Both the position numbers and the translations under genes were made by a program. Below the pieces are notes generated by a model, which saw only the letters and a program-made list of their open reading frames with translations, searched no databases and was not told the origin of the DNA. A stretch of DNA of 32,031 nucleotides from Coriobacteriaceae bacterium (GTDB lineage: Bacteria; Actinomycetota; Coriobacteriia; Anaerosomatales; SLCP01), in the NCBI GenBank assembly GCA_003563465.1, contig PWVH01000070.1:1-32031 (forward strand), given 5' to 3'. Below, in pieces: positions 7,971 to 16,977 of this stretch (position 1 is its first letter; each line of letters begins with the position of its first letter).

Positions 7971-9275
7971 TCAGCAGCCCTCGTCCCGCAGATCGAGCAC
8001 TCGTTTCGACTTGCCTGCCGTCCTTTCGATCGTCCCAGGTTCCACAAGAGTGACCTTGACGTTGAGGCCAAGCACACCATGCAACCGCTCGCTCACGTGC
8101 TTCGTGAACACCACCATGTCTGCCATGATATCCGAAAAGACCTCTTCGGCGACTTCGATACGCACCTCCATGTCGTCAAGACCATGCTTGCGTTCCACAA
8201 CTATGAGGTAGTGTGGCCGTACGTTCTCGATCTTGAAGAGTACGTCCTCCACTTGGCTGGGAAACACGTTGACTCCCCGGATTATCAGCATGTCGTCGGT
8301 TCGTTGCCGCACTTTTCGCATGCGCGCGAGCGTGCGGCCGCACTCGCAAGGAGTCCTGTCCAGCACTGTGAGGTCGTGGGTGCGGTAGCGCAGCACAGGG
8401 AAGGCCTCCTTGGTGAGTGGAGTTATCACGAGTTCCCCCTCCTCTCCATCGCCACGCGGTTCGCCACTGGCGGGGTCTACTATCTCGACCAGGAAGTGGT
8501 CCTCGTTGATGTGAAGTCCGCAGGAGCACTCGCACTCTCCAGAGACACCCGGACCCATCACCTCGGATAGGCCGTAGTTGTCCGTTGCGCTTATGGCTAG
8601 CTTCTCCTCTATCTCGCGATGTGCCGCTTCGCTGCAAGGTTCCGCACCGAAGAGGCCGAGGCGTAAAGGTAGTTCGCTGAAGTCGACGCCCGCCTTCTCG
8701 CCCACCTCCGCCAGATAGAGCGCGTAAGACGGTGTCGAGACGAGTACCGTCGTGCCGAAGTCCTTCATCATCATCAGATGACGCTCGGTGTTCCCTGCGC
8801 TCGCGGGGATGACAGTAGCCCCGATGCGCTCCAAGCCGTAGTGCATACCGAATCCACCGGTGAACATGCCGTAACCGAAGGCCATCTGCGCCAGGTCCGT
8901 ATGCACCACGCCAGCTGCCGACGCAACACGTGCTGTAAGCTCGGTCCAGGTGGCGATGTCGCCCTTCGTATACCCGACCACCGTAGGTTTCCCTGTCGTC
9001 CCGGCCGAGGAGTGTATTCGCACAACCTGATCGAGAGGTACGGCGAACAGGCCGAAGGGATAGGTGTTCCGCAATGCCTTCTTATCGGTGAGAGGCAGCA
9101 GCCGAACGTCATCAAGCGATCGAACGTCCCTGGGCTTCAAGTCGCGCTCGTCCATCGCCTGCCGATAATGCTCAACTCGCTCGTGGACCCACGCCACCGT
9201 GGACTGCAGCCGCCTGAGCTGAAGCTCTTCAAGCTCATCGCGATCCATCGCCTCGTATTCGGGATTCCAGATCAT
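7971..9275 (-). CDS. paaK: Phenylacetate-CoA ligase family protein (AMP-forming), copy 1
   Basis: HSSAGTTGKPTVVGYTKGDI AMP-binding motif; VLRYRTHDLT; C-terminal MRKVRQRTDDMLIIRGVNVFPSQVE. Confidence 0.94.
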   Translation of the reverse strand: MIWNPEYEAMDRDELEELQLRRLQSTVAWVHERVEHYRQAMDERDLKPRDVRSLDDVRLLPLTDKKALRNTYPFGLFAVPLDQVVRIHSSAGTTGKPTVVGYTKGDIATWTELTARVASAAGVVHTDLAQMAFGYGMFTGGFGMHYGLERIGATVIPASAGNTERHLMMMKDFGTTVLVSTPSYALYLAEVGEKAGVDFSELPLRLGLFGAEPCSEAAHREIEEKLAISATDNYGLSEVMGPGVSGECECSCGLHINEDHFLVEIVDPASGEPRGDGEEGELVITPLTKEAFPVLRYRTHDLTVLDRTPCECGRTLARMRKVRQRTDDMLIIRGVNVFPSQVEDVLFKIENVRPHYLIVVERKHGLDDMEVRIEVAEEVFSDIMADMVVFTKHVSERLHGVLGLNVKVTLVEPGTIERTAGKSKRVLDLRDEGC

Positions 9276-10018
9276 GTGGTCTCCTCTCCCCCATGCCAGG
9301 TTCCCAGATAGATGAGCCGAACATCGTCGTCGGCAAGCAGATCATCGGCACTTCCGGCCAGTGCGATCCCGCCAGTGCGCATCACATACCCGCGATCCGA
9401 ATGCCTGAGCGCCAGGCGCGCGTCCTGTTCGACTAGCAGAATCGTATGCCCCTCGCTCCGCAGGCGGTCCAAAGCTGCGAATATCTCCCCGATAAGCTTC
9501 GGGGCAAGCCCGAGGGACGGTTCGTCAAGCAGGAGCAATCTCGGACGCGCCATGAGCGCTCTGCCGACCGCAAGCATCTGCTGTTCCCCGCCGGAAAGCG
9601 TTGAGGCGCTCTGATCCTGACGGTCTGCGAGAACCGGAAACAGCTCGAACACCCGTTCGTAGTCCTCTGTAAGATCGGTCTTGCCCCTGCTATGGGCGCC
9701 GAGTTCCAAGTTCTCTCGAACCGTCATGGGCCCGAACAGCATGCGCCCTTCCGGCACCATGACCAGTCCGGCCTTCACCGCGCGTTCGGGCTGAATGCCC
9801 GTGATGTCTTCACCTAGGAAGCGCACCCTTCCCGCACTCGGCGGAATCAGTCCGATGACCGCCTTCAGCAGAGTAGACTTACCTGCTCCGTTGCCACCGA
9901 TGAGAGTCACTACCTCTCCCACGCCTACCCGCAGATCGATGCCGCGCAGAACTTCGACGCGACCGTATCCGGCATGCAGACCTTCAATGGCGAGCATAGT
10001 GTCCGTCTCAGAGCTCAT
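9272..10018 (-). CDS. livF: Branched-chain/hydrophobic amino-acid ABC transporter ATP-binding protein LivF
   Basis: Walker A GGNGAGKST, signature LSGGEQQ, LivF-like MVPEGRMLFGPMTVRENLELG. Confidence 0.94.
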   Translation of the reverse strand: MSSETDTMLAIEGLHAGYGRVEVLRGIDLRVGVGEVVTLIGGNGAGKSTLLKAVIGLIPPSAGRVRFLGEDITGIQPERAVKAGLVMVPEGRMLFGPMTVRENLELGAHSRGKTDLTEDYERVFELFPVLADRQDQSASTLSGGEQQMLAVGRALMARPRLLLLDEPSLGLAPKLIGEIFAALDRLRSEGHTILLVEQDARLALRHSDRGYVMRTGGIALAGSADDLLADDDVRLIYLGTWHGGEETT

Positions 10019-10781
10019 CGGCCTCCTCCTCTCCGAGGTAGGCCGCGATGACAGCGGGATCCTTCTGAATCAGGCGAGGCGGGCCCTCGGCGATCTTGCA
10101 GCCACGATCGAGGACCACGATCTCGTCTGAGACCTCCATCACCAGCCCCATATCGTGCTCGACGACCACGATGGTCGATCCACGGTCGCGAATCCGGTAC
10201 AACGCCTCGGCCAATGCCGAAGTCTCAGCGATGTTGAGTCCGGCTGCAGGCTCGTCAAGAAGGAGTAAGCGCGGCTTTGTCGCAAGGGCGCGGGCGATCT
10301 CCAGAAGACGGCGCAACCCGTGCGGCATGTCCGCGGCAGGCGCATCCGCCCATTCTCCAAGGCCAACGAGCCTGAGAAGCCTGCCGGACTCCTCGGCTAC
10401 CTCACGCTGCTCGCGTACCGTCCACGGTAGACGCAGCGCGGCCGCTAGGAATCCGCTTCGCGTGACCGCATGCGCACCTGCCATCACGTTCTCCAGCGCA
10501 CTCATCTCCTCGAAGAGCTCGGTGTTCTGGAACGTGCGTGCGATTCCTCGGCGAACGATATGGTGCGCTCGCCAAGAGGTGATGTCCACACCGTCATATC
10601 GCACGGTGCCCTCTTCGGGCCGGTCGAATGACGTAAGAACGTTGAAGAGCGTGGTCTTTCCAGCTCCGTTCGGCCCGATGATCGCTTTGATCATCCCTTC
10701 GTGAACGTCGAATGAAACTGCATCGACAGCAGTCAATCCTCCGAAACGCCGCGTGACATCGCGCACCTCAAGCAGGCTCAT
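10008..10781 (-). CDS. livG: Branched-chain/hydrophobic amino-acid ABC transporter ATP-binding protein LivG
   Basis: Walker A GPNGAGKTTLFN, ARTFQNTELFEEMSALENVMAGAH, MPHGLRRLLEIARALATKPRLLLLDEPAAGLN. Confidence 0.94.
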   Translation of the reverse strand: MSLLEVRDVTRRFGGLTAVDAVSFDVHEGMIKAIIGPNGAGKTTLFNVLTSFDRPEEGTVRYDGVDITSWRAHHIVRRGIARTFQNTELFEEMSALENVMAGAHAVTRSGFLAAALRLPWTVREQREVAEESGRLLRLVGLGEWADAPAADMPHGLRRLLEIARALATKPRLLLLDEPAAGLNIAETSALAEALYRIRDRGSTIVVVEHDMGLVMEVSDEIVVLDRGCKIAEGPPRLIQKDPAVIAAYLGEEEADEL

Positions 10782-11764
10782 CGGACGCTCCCCTTAGCGG
10801 CGATTCGACGCAGTGCGCCCGCGATCCCGCCCGGCACGAACAGCATCACGGCGATGATGGTCAAGCCGTAGACATCCTCCTGCCACTCCTGAATCGTTTC
10901 CACTGCAGAACGCGATAGCCCGGGGATGACCGCATCCGCAAAGGGAATCATGGTCAGAATCACGGCGGCCAGCACCGGACCTGCGAGTGAGCGCGTACCC
11001 CCCAACACCGCCATGGCCACCAGCAGAACCGACACGTGCAGGGAGAAAGTCGAAGGCGAGATGAATCCGACCACGTGAGCATAGAGCGATCCGGCAAGTC
11101 CAGCGAACGCCGCTGAGATAACGAAGACGCGTACCTTCAGCCCTGTGAGGTCCATACCGCAAGACATCGCGCCCGCCTCGGAGCCATGCAGGGCTAGCAT
11201 GGCACGTCCGGCTCGCGAGCGCACTAGATTACTGGCTATCAGGAGGACCGCGGCCGCCGCGCTCCACACGAGCCAGTAGTTGCCTCCCGCCGAGTCGACT
11301 TCGATTCCAAGAAAGGACGGGAACGGTATCCCCGACAGACCGTCAGGCCCCCCGGTAACCCCTTTCCCCTCCACGAAGGCGACTCTCATGATCTCCCCGA
11401 AAGCCAGGGTGGCCATCGCTAAGTAGTGACCCCTCAATCTCAGGCTCGGCAAAGCGAGAAGCAGTCCCCCTGCCGCTGTCAGCACGATCGCAATCGCTAC
11501 GCCGGCGACCCACGGCCAGCCGAAAACCGTAACCACGTGTGCCGATGCGTATGCCCCGATGCCGTAGAACGCCGCATGCCCTAAAGACACCTGTCCCGCA
11601 TAACCGAAGAGAAGGGCCATGCCCGCCACTATGATCACATTCACGCCCACGAATGTGAGCACTCTCAGCATATAGCGATCTGCTGTGAGCAGTGGCACAG
11701 AGAACACGCTTGCGCCTATCAGTCCCAGTAGGACCGCGACCTTGATATCGACGTTCCTGTGCAC
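10778..11764 (-). CDS. livM: Branched-chain amino-acid ABC transporter permease LivM
   Basis: Multi-TM; GYAGQVSLGHAAFYGIGAYA and LRGHYLAMATLAFGEIMR motifs. Confidence 0.94.
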   Translation of the reverse strand: MHRNVDIKVAVLLGLIGASVFSVPLLTADRYMLRVLTFVGVNVIIVAGMALLFGYAGQVSLGHAAFYGIGAYASAHVVTVFGWPWVAGVAIAIVLTAAGGLLLALPSLRLRGHYLAMATLAFGEIMRVAFVEGKGVTGGPDGLSGIPFPSFLGIEVDSAGGNYWLVWSAAAAVLLIASNLVRSRAGRAMLALHGSEAGAMSCGMDLTGLKVRVFVISAAFAGLAGSLYAHVVGFISPSTFSLHVSVLLVAMAVLGGTRSLAGPVLAAVILTMIPFADAVIPGLSRSAVETIQEWQEDVYGLTIIAVMLFVPGGIAGALRRIAAKGSVR

Positions 11765-11772
11765 CGTCCCGC

Positions 11773-12654
11773 CTACACCTTCTCCCGGCGCCAGCGACCA
11801 AGAATCCCCTGCGGCCGTAGGAAGAGAACGGACAACAGCACTATGAGCGCTATGGCGTCCTTATACGTCGAAGAGATGAAGGCTATCGACAGGCTCTCCA
11901 GCATGCCCAAGACCAGCCCGCCGACCACCGCGGCGATGGGATTGCCTAGACCGCCAAGGATCGCTGCGGCAAAGCCCTTGATTCCTACGGAAGGACCCAC
12001 ATCGAATACCGTTTGCGTCAGAGGGGTGACCGCCAGACCGGCAAGAGCACCGAGCGTTGCAGCCAGTACGAAACTGACTGTCACCATGAGTCGGGTGTCG
12101 ACCCCGACTATTCGGGCCGCATCACGGTTGACCGCGCAGGCACGCATAGCCCGGCCGAGACCGGTGCGATTGTACAGGTACCATAGCGCCGCCACTGCCA
12201 GCGCGGTCATGCCCAGAATCCATACGGACTGGACTTCGAGGGAGGCCCCGAACACCTTCACAGAGCCTCCACCCGAGAACGCTGGCAGTGGCCTTTCGGT
12301 CGGACCGAAAAGATGGCGAGCCATTGATGATAGCACCATGGAGCCGCCCACGGTGATGATGATTATCGCAAGCGGGTCGCCGTCCTTTCGTGGACGTATC
12401 GCTGCCAGCTCGAACACTCCGCCCAACACCGCTGTGGCGGCCACACCTGTCACAGCTGCAAGAGGTAGAGGCAAGCCGAGATCCGCGTACGCCCACACCG
12501 ACAGCATCCCGCCGAGCATGTAGAACTCACCCTGGGCGAAATTGATCGCACCCGTCGCAGCGTAGACAAGAGTGAACCCCAGCGCCACGAGCGCGTATAT
12601 CGATCCGTTCTTCAGGCCCGCGAGCCCGAACTGCAGCAGCTCCGTACCGCCCAC
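11773..12654 (-). CDS. livH: Branched-chain amino-acid ABC transporter permease LivH
   Basis: NGSIYALVALGFTLVYAATGAINFAQGEFYMLGG; GLGNPIAAVVGGLVLG. Confidence 0.94.
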   Translation of the reverse strand: MGGTELLQFGLAGLKNGSIYALVALGFTLVYAATGAINFAQGEFYMLGGMLSVWAYADLGLPLPLAAVTGVAATAVLGGVFELAAIRPRKDGDPLAIIIITVGGSMVLSSMARHLFGPTERPLPAFSGGGSVKVFGASLEVQSVWILGMTALAVAALWYLYNRTGLGRAMRACAVNRDAARIVGVDTRLMVTVSFVLAATLGALAGLAVTPLTQTVFDVGPSVGIKGFAAAILGGLGNPIAAVVGGLVLGMLESLSIAFISSTYKDAIALIVLLSVLFLRPQGILGRWRREKV

Positions 12655-12657
12655 GTG

Positions 12658-12774
12658 CTACCCGTTCTCCTCGGCCGAGACCGCCGGTAACCCTCCGACA
12701 ATGCGCACCTCGACAAGCTCGACCTTCGGACCTGTGGCCGCGAACTGCTCGGCTTCTCTCGCGCAGACATGCAT
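12658..12774 (-). CDS. Putative small ORF (38 aa) between livK and livH
   Basis: MHVCAREAEQFAATGPKVELVEVRIVGGLPAVSAEENG*, AGGGGA upstream as possible RBS; host-like codon usage by eye. Confidence 0.35.
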   Translation of the reverse strand: MHVCAREAEQFAATGPKVELVEVRIVGGLPAVSAEENG

Positions 12775-12831
12775 CGTGTCTATCCCCTGCCCGTTGCGAT
12801 TCTGCGGTTATGAGCATTCACTGTAGCGCCA

Positions 12832-12867
12832 CGCTCTCCGGGCTCCGCATACAGAACCCGGAGAGCG
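12832..12867. terminator. Hairpin 3' of livK (possible attenuator or mRNA-stability element)
   Basis: Perfect 11-bp inverted repeat CGCTCTCCGGG (12832-12842) / CCCGGAGAGCG (12857-12867), 14-nt loop; no U-tract, so Rho-independent termination is uncertain. Confidence 0.5.
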
Positions 12868-12892
12868 AAACGAACGCACCTCGATGGGCTTC

Positions 12893-14089
12893 CTACCGCT
12901 CCTCGAGCACCCAGCGGCCACCGCTCACTCGATACATCACCAAGTCGTCTTCGGTGAGTCCGTTGTGATCGGTCTCGCTGTAGTTGAAGGTGCCGCCGAT
13001 ACCCACGAAACCAGTCGTCTTCTCGATCTCATCGCGCAGATCCTCGGGAGAGAAACCTTCCGGCAGACGCTGCATGGCCTCCACGATGATGTATAGAGAG
13101 TCATAGGCATGGCCCGCGAAGGTATCCGGAGCCTCTCCGTAGCGCTCGGTGTAGCGCTCGATGAAGTCCGTAGCTACCGCGTACTCCTCGCTGTCCTCAC
13201 CGTAGGCCTCGGGAACGAGAATCTTGCCAGCAGCAAAGACGAAGTCCTCTGCAGCCTCACCGGCTCCTTCTATGAACTCGATACGGGCGTTGCCATGGCT
13301 GCCGACCAGCGGTATGCCGAAATCGAGTTGGGCCATGTTCTTGGCTACGGTGGCCGCCTCGCGTCCGGCGGACCAGAGAACGACCACATCGGCATCTGCC
13401 GCACGGATCAGTGTCAGCTGTGCGGTCATGTCGGTATCACCGGGGTTGAAGCTTTCCTCGGCCACGAGTTCGAAGTCGGTTCCCTCTATAGCCTCCTTGA
13501 TGACCTCGACACCATCCTTGCCGAAACCACCCGTGTCGGAGATGAGTCCGATCTTGTAAAATCCCTGCTCCTCCAGATAGCGCAGCGTGAACGGTACGAC
13601 CAGACTGTTCGACCAAGGAGTCTGGAACACAAGCGGATGGAAGTCTGCCGTTATCACCGTGCCACCGGCGACTGAGACCTGCGGAATGCCGGCACGGACT
13701 ATCTCTTGACGCATGGCCATCGTGCCACCGGTACCTGTCGCGCCGATGATCGCGACGATGTCGCCCCTTTCCAGAAGACGCGTGGTGACCGCAACAGCCG
13801 TTTCAGCGTCCGTGGCGTCGTCCTCGATAAGCACCTCAATGGGGCGGCCGTGCACGCCTCCGGCGTCGTTGATGCGCTCTACCTCCATATCGATCGTCTT
13901 CTTCTCCGGCTCACCCAGCCCCGCGAACGTGCCGGTGAGTGACAACACCGCCCCGATGCGGTAGGGCTCCGTCACGTCAACGCTGTCGTCTACCGGTTCG
14001 CTTTCTGCCGCACATCCCGAAAGCGAAACGATGACCATCGCGACTGCTACTGTCACGACCAGCGCGAGACGTGTTCTGCTCGCTGCCAT
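12893..14089 (-). CDS. livK: ABC transporter substrate-binding lipoprotein (LivK family)
   Basis: Signal peptide with lipobox LSGCAAES; YRIGAVLSLTGTFAGLGEPEKKTIDMEVERINDAGGVHGRPIEVLIEDD type-I periplasmic-binding-protein fold. Confidence 0.93.
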   Translation of the reverse strand: MAASRTRLALVVTVAVAMVIVSLSGCAAESEPVDDSVDVTEPYRIGAVLSLTGTFAGLGEPEKKTIDMEVERINDAGGVHGRPIEVLIEDDATDAETAVAVTTRLLERGDIVAIIGATGTGGTMAMRQEIVRAGIPQVSVAGGTVITADFHPLVFQTPWSNSLVVPFTLRYLEEQGFYKIGLISDTGGFGKDGVEVIKEAIEGTDFELVAEESFNPGDTDMTAQLTLIRAADADVVVLWSAGREAATVAKNMAQLDFGIPLVGSHGNARIEFIEGAGEAAEDFVFAAGKILVPEAYGEDSEEYAVATDFIERYTERYGEAPDTFAGHAYDSLYIIVEAMQRLPEGFSPEDLRDEIEKTTGFVGIGGTFNYSETDHNGLTEDDLVMYRVSGGRWVLEER

Positions 14090-14120
14090 GACCTACTCCC
14101 TCCCTTGCTCTCGCCGTGCG

Positions 14121-14537
14121 CTAGATGCTCGAGATCTCCTCTTGAGAAACGAGCCGCACGGGTTGATCCTTAAGTAGACCCAGTGCCAGGTCTGCGTCAC
14201 CTACATTGATTACCACATAAGTCGAAATCAGCGAGTATACGTACTCGATGTTGACCCCGGCTTCGGCGACCACCTTAAGCACAGATGCGAGACCGCCGGG
14301 GCGGTCGGGTAGATCGATACAGATAACATCGCTCTCCTTGACGGTGAAGCCGGCATCCCTCAACGCCGCCTGAGCCTCAGCGGGCTTGTCCACGACGAGT
14401 CTCAAGATGCCGTATTCAGCCGTGTCGGAGACTGAGAATCCTCGGATGTTCACGCCCGTATCGCCGAGGACTCTCGCCACCTCGGCCACGCGACCGGCCT
14501 TGTTCTCGATAAACACCGAGAGTTGATGCACCTTCAT
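14121..14537 (-). CDS. Tandem ACT-domain protein, copy 1
   Basis: MKVHQLSVFIENKAGRVAEVARVLGDTGVNIRGFSVSDTAEYGILRLVV... DRPGGLASVLKVVAEAGVNIEYVYSL; start at 14537 gives ATGA overlap with iorB and a well-spaced GGAGGGG. Confidence 0.92.
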   Translation of the reverse strand: MKVHQLSVFIENKAGRVAEVARVLGDTGVNIRGFSVSDTAEYGILRLVVDKPAEAQAALRDAGFTVKESDVICIDLPDRPGGLASVLKVVAEAGVNIEYVYSLISTYVVINVGDADLALGLLKDQPVRLVSQEEISSI

Positions 14538-15133
14538 GCCAGGCATTCCCCTCCCTCGCCACAAGCCTTGCGTCCCAGCTCGAACGCACGCAGATTGACC
14601 TCGACGGTAGACGCAGGTACGCGACCCGCAATCACCTCGGCCCATACCTCTCGGCCGAACGTCAGACCTGTCGAAAGCGCTCCGAGTAAGACGATGTTAG
14701 CTGATTTCGGACTGCCTGCCTCGCAAGCAAGAGCTTCTGCATCAAGGAATACCGCTCCTTCGGACACGAGCGATTCCTCGACTCCCTCTGTTCGTTCGAG
14801 ATCGCCTATCATTACCGGAAGCGGATCGATCAGCCGAGAGTTCACAAGCAGCCGACCATCGAGCTTCAGATAGGGCAACCGCCGGGCAGCCTCGGTCATC
14901 TCGAAAGCGACCAGATGGTCTGCGCCACCCGGATCGGTGAGCGGCGAATACACCCGCTCGCCGAAGCGCACCACTGTATCGACCGATCCGCCACGTTGAG
15001 CCATACCGTGGAACTCGGACAGTTTGACGTCGAATCCCGCAGCGAGCGCTGTTTTGGCAAGCACGTCGGCAGCAAGGATAGTCCCCTGTCCGCCCACGCC
15101 CGCGAGCATCACCGTGACGGTTCCTGGACTCAT
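14534..15133 (-). CDS. iorB: Indolepyruvate ferredoxin oxidoreductase, beta subunit
   Basis: VMLAGVGGQGTILAADVLAKTALAAGFDVKLSEFHGMAQRGGSV; start MSPGTV at 15133. Confidence 0.95.
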   Translation of the reverse strand: MSPGTVTVMLAGVGGQGTILAADVLAKTALAAGFDVKLSEFHGMAQRGGSVDTVVRFGERVYSPLTDPGGADHLVAFEMTEAARRLPYLKLDGRLLVNSRLIDPLPVMIGDLERTEGVEESLVSEGAVFLDAEALACEAGSPKSANIVLLGALSTGLTFGREVWAEVIAGRVPASTVEVNLRAFELGRKACGEGGECLA

Positions 15134-16887
15134 CACACTCCTCCGATGTCGCAGGCCGGTCCGGTCGGCTCTATCGCTTCGAAGCGACATACTTGCACAC
15201 AGTCGCCGCACCCCACGCAAAGGGTGACGTCTATCTCGGCCTTGCTGCCCTCACCGATGCTTATAGCAGGACACCCGAGCCGGATACATACGCCGCATGC
15301 CGTGCACAGTTCCTCGTCGACCGAATAGGGTTGCTCCTTCTCATCGATGAGGAGTGCGCAAGGTGCACGAAAGACCAGGACGCTGACTCCATCAGAAGCG
15401 ACTTCTTCACGCACGGCTGTCTGAGAAGCTTCGAGATCGTGAGGATCGACTGTCCGTACGCGACGGATGCCCATGGCGCGGCAGAGCGCTTCTATGTCCG
15501 TCGCAGCGCCTTGGCGTCCTTGCAACGTAACGCCGCTTACCGGGTTGGGTTGGTGACCCGTCATCGCAGTGACACGGTTGTCGAGGATGCAGACGGTAGC
15601 ATCACCGCAGTTGTAGGAAAGATCGAGCAGTCCAGTGATTCCGGAGTGAGCGAACGTCGAATCACCGATGACCGCTACCACAGGTCCATCATCGCCTTGC
15701 CCCGCAAGCCTCATACCGTGGGCCATCCCGATGCTCGCTCCCATGCAGACGCATGAATCCATAGAGGCAAGCGGCCGAAGAGTGCCGAGCGTATAGCAAC
15801 CTATGTCCCCCGTCACTATCGCCTTGACCTTCCGTAACGCGTAGAATGCGCCTCGATGCGGGCAGCCGGGACACATCAGCGGGGGCCTCGGCGGCAGACC
15901 CGATGGGGCGACACGCGTTGAAGGGGCTGCAAACCCGAGGGCACGAGCGATCAAACCCGGAGAAAGCTCTCCGCTCTTCGGCAGCTCTATAGCGTCTACG
16001 CTCACCTTCATCATTCTTAACCTCGACTCGAGGTAGATATCTGCTTCTTCCACCACTACCAGACGCTCAACTGAGCCTGCAAACCTTCTGATGGCCTCAG
16101 CGGGAAGCGGGAAGGATTGTCCGACTTTGAAGACCGAGGCGTCAGGACTCGCCTCTCGGACGTACTGATAGCAGATGCCGGAAGTCACGACACCGAGAGC
16201 CGAATCGCGCAGCTCTATCCGATTCAGCGGTGACTCCTCGGCAAGACGAGTCATCTCATCGACTCGTGCGTCAAGCGCCAGGCGTCGTCCGCGGGCCATC
16301 GCAGGCATCATCACCCATTTGGCGACATCTTTCTGGTAAGCCGTCTGATCGAGCTCTTTGCGCTCGCCCTCAAGTTGGACCACTCCTTTCGAATGCGAAA
16401 CGCGAGTAGTCGAGCGAACGATGACGGGGGTGTCGAACCTTTCGGACAGCTCGAAGGCCTCGCGCGTGAACTCGAGCGCTTCGGCGCTGTCGGAAGGCTC
16501 CAACACCGGCACGCGAGCAAACGGTCCCCAGTTCCTTGAGTCCTGCTCGTTCTGAGAGGAGTGCATCCCTGGATCGTCGGCGACGAACAGGACGAGACCT
16601 GCGCCGACGCCCGTATACACCAAAGTGAATAGCGGATCGGCGGCGACGTTCACGCCGACGTGCTTCATCGTGACGAACGACCGGGCTCCCCCCATCGAAG
16701 CTCCAGCAGCGACCTCCAGGGCAACCTTCTCGTTGGGAGCCCACTCAGCATATACGCCTTCCATGCGAGCAAAGCTCTCGAGAGTCTCAGTGGAAGGTGT
16801 CCCGGGATATCCCGCTCCCACTCGGGCCCCCGCCTCCCACGCTCCACGAGCGGCAGCCTCATTGCCGGAAAGCAGAGTACAGGGCAC
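15133..16887 (-). CDS. iorA: Indolepyruvate ferredoxin oxidoreductase, alpha subunit
   Basis: GNEAAARGAWEAGARVGAGYPGTPSTE, CPGCPHRGAFYALRKVKAIVTGDIGCYTLG, TPP motif GDSTFAHSGITGLLDLSYN, C-terminal 4Fe-4S cysteine clusters. Confidence 0.97.
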   Translation of the reverse strand: MPCTLLSGNEAAARGAWEAGARVGAGYPGTPSTETLESFARMEGVYAEWAPNEKVALEVAAGASMGGARSFVTMKHVGVNVAADPLFTLVYTGVGAGLVLFVADDPGMHSSQNEQDSRNWGPFARVPVLEPSDSAEALEFTREAFELSERFDTPVIVRSTTRVSHSKGVVQLEGERKELDQTAYQKDVAKWVMMPAMARGRRLALDARVDEMTRLAEESPLNRIELRDSALGVVTSGICYQYVREASPDASVFKVGQSFPLPAEAIRRFAGSVERLVVVEEADIYLESRLRMMKVSVDAIELPKSGELSPGLIARALGFAAPSTRVAPSGLPPRPPLMCPGCPHRGAFYALRKVKAIVTGDIGCYTLGTLRPLASMDSCVCMGASIGMAHGMRLAGQGDDGPVVAVIGDSTFAHSGITGLLDLSYNCGDATVCILDNRVTAMTGHQPNPVSGVTLQGRQGAATDIEALCRAMGIRRVRTVDPHDLEASQTAVREEVASDGVSVLVFRAPCALLIDEKEQPYSVDEELCTACGVCIRLGCPAISIGEGSKAEIDVTLCVGCGDCVQVCRFEAIEPTGPACDIGGV

Positions 16888-16977
16888 GGGACCCCTTTCT
16901 GTTTGAGCAGGAGCGACGTGTCTTCCAGAGATTGGACGGATGATACCACAGGGAATGCGGCGTACGCGCTAAGCCGG

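Noticed and set aside
7701-8570. 289-aa plus-strand ORF antisense to paaK copy 1
   Set aside because: High-GC antisense artefact; the opposite strand has clear PaaK motifs and this ORF has no recognisable domain.
9646-9659. Perfect CGAACNNNNGTTCG (CGAACACCCGTTCG) inside livF
   Set aside because: Lies mid-CDS and is explained by the codons of ..YERVFELF..; no start codon or promoter nearby. Probably fortuitous, though LexA ChIP could test it.
11759-12523. 254-aa plus-strand ORF antisense to livH
   Set aside because: Low-complexity Ser/Thr/Ala/Pro-rich composition typical of shadow ORFs; livH is clearly coding on the other strand.
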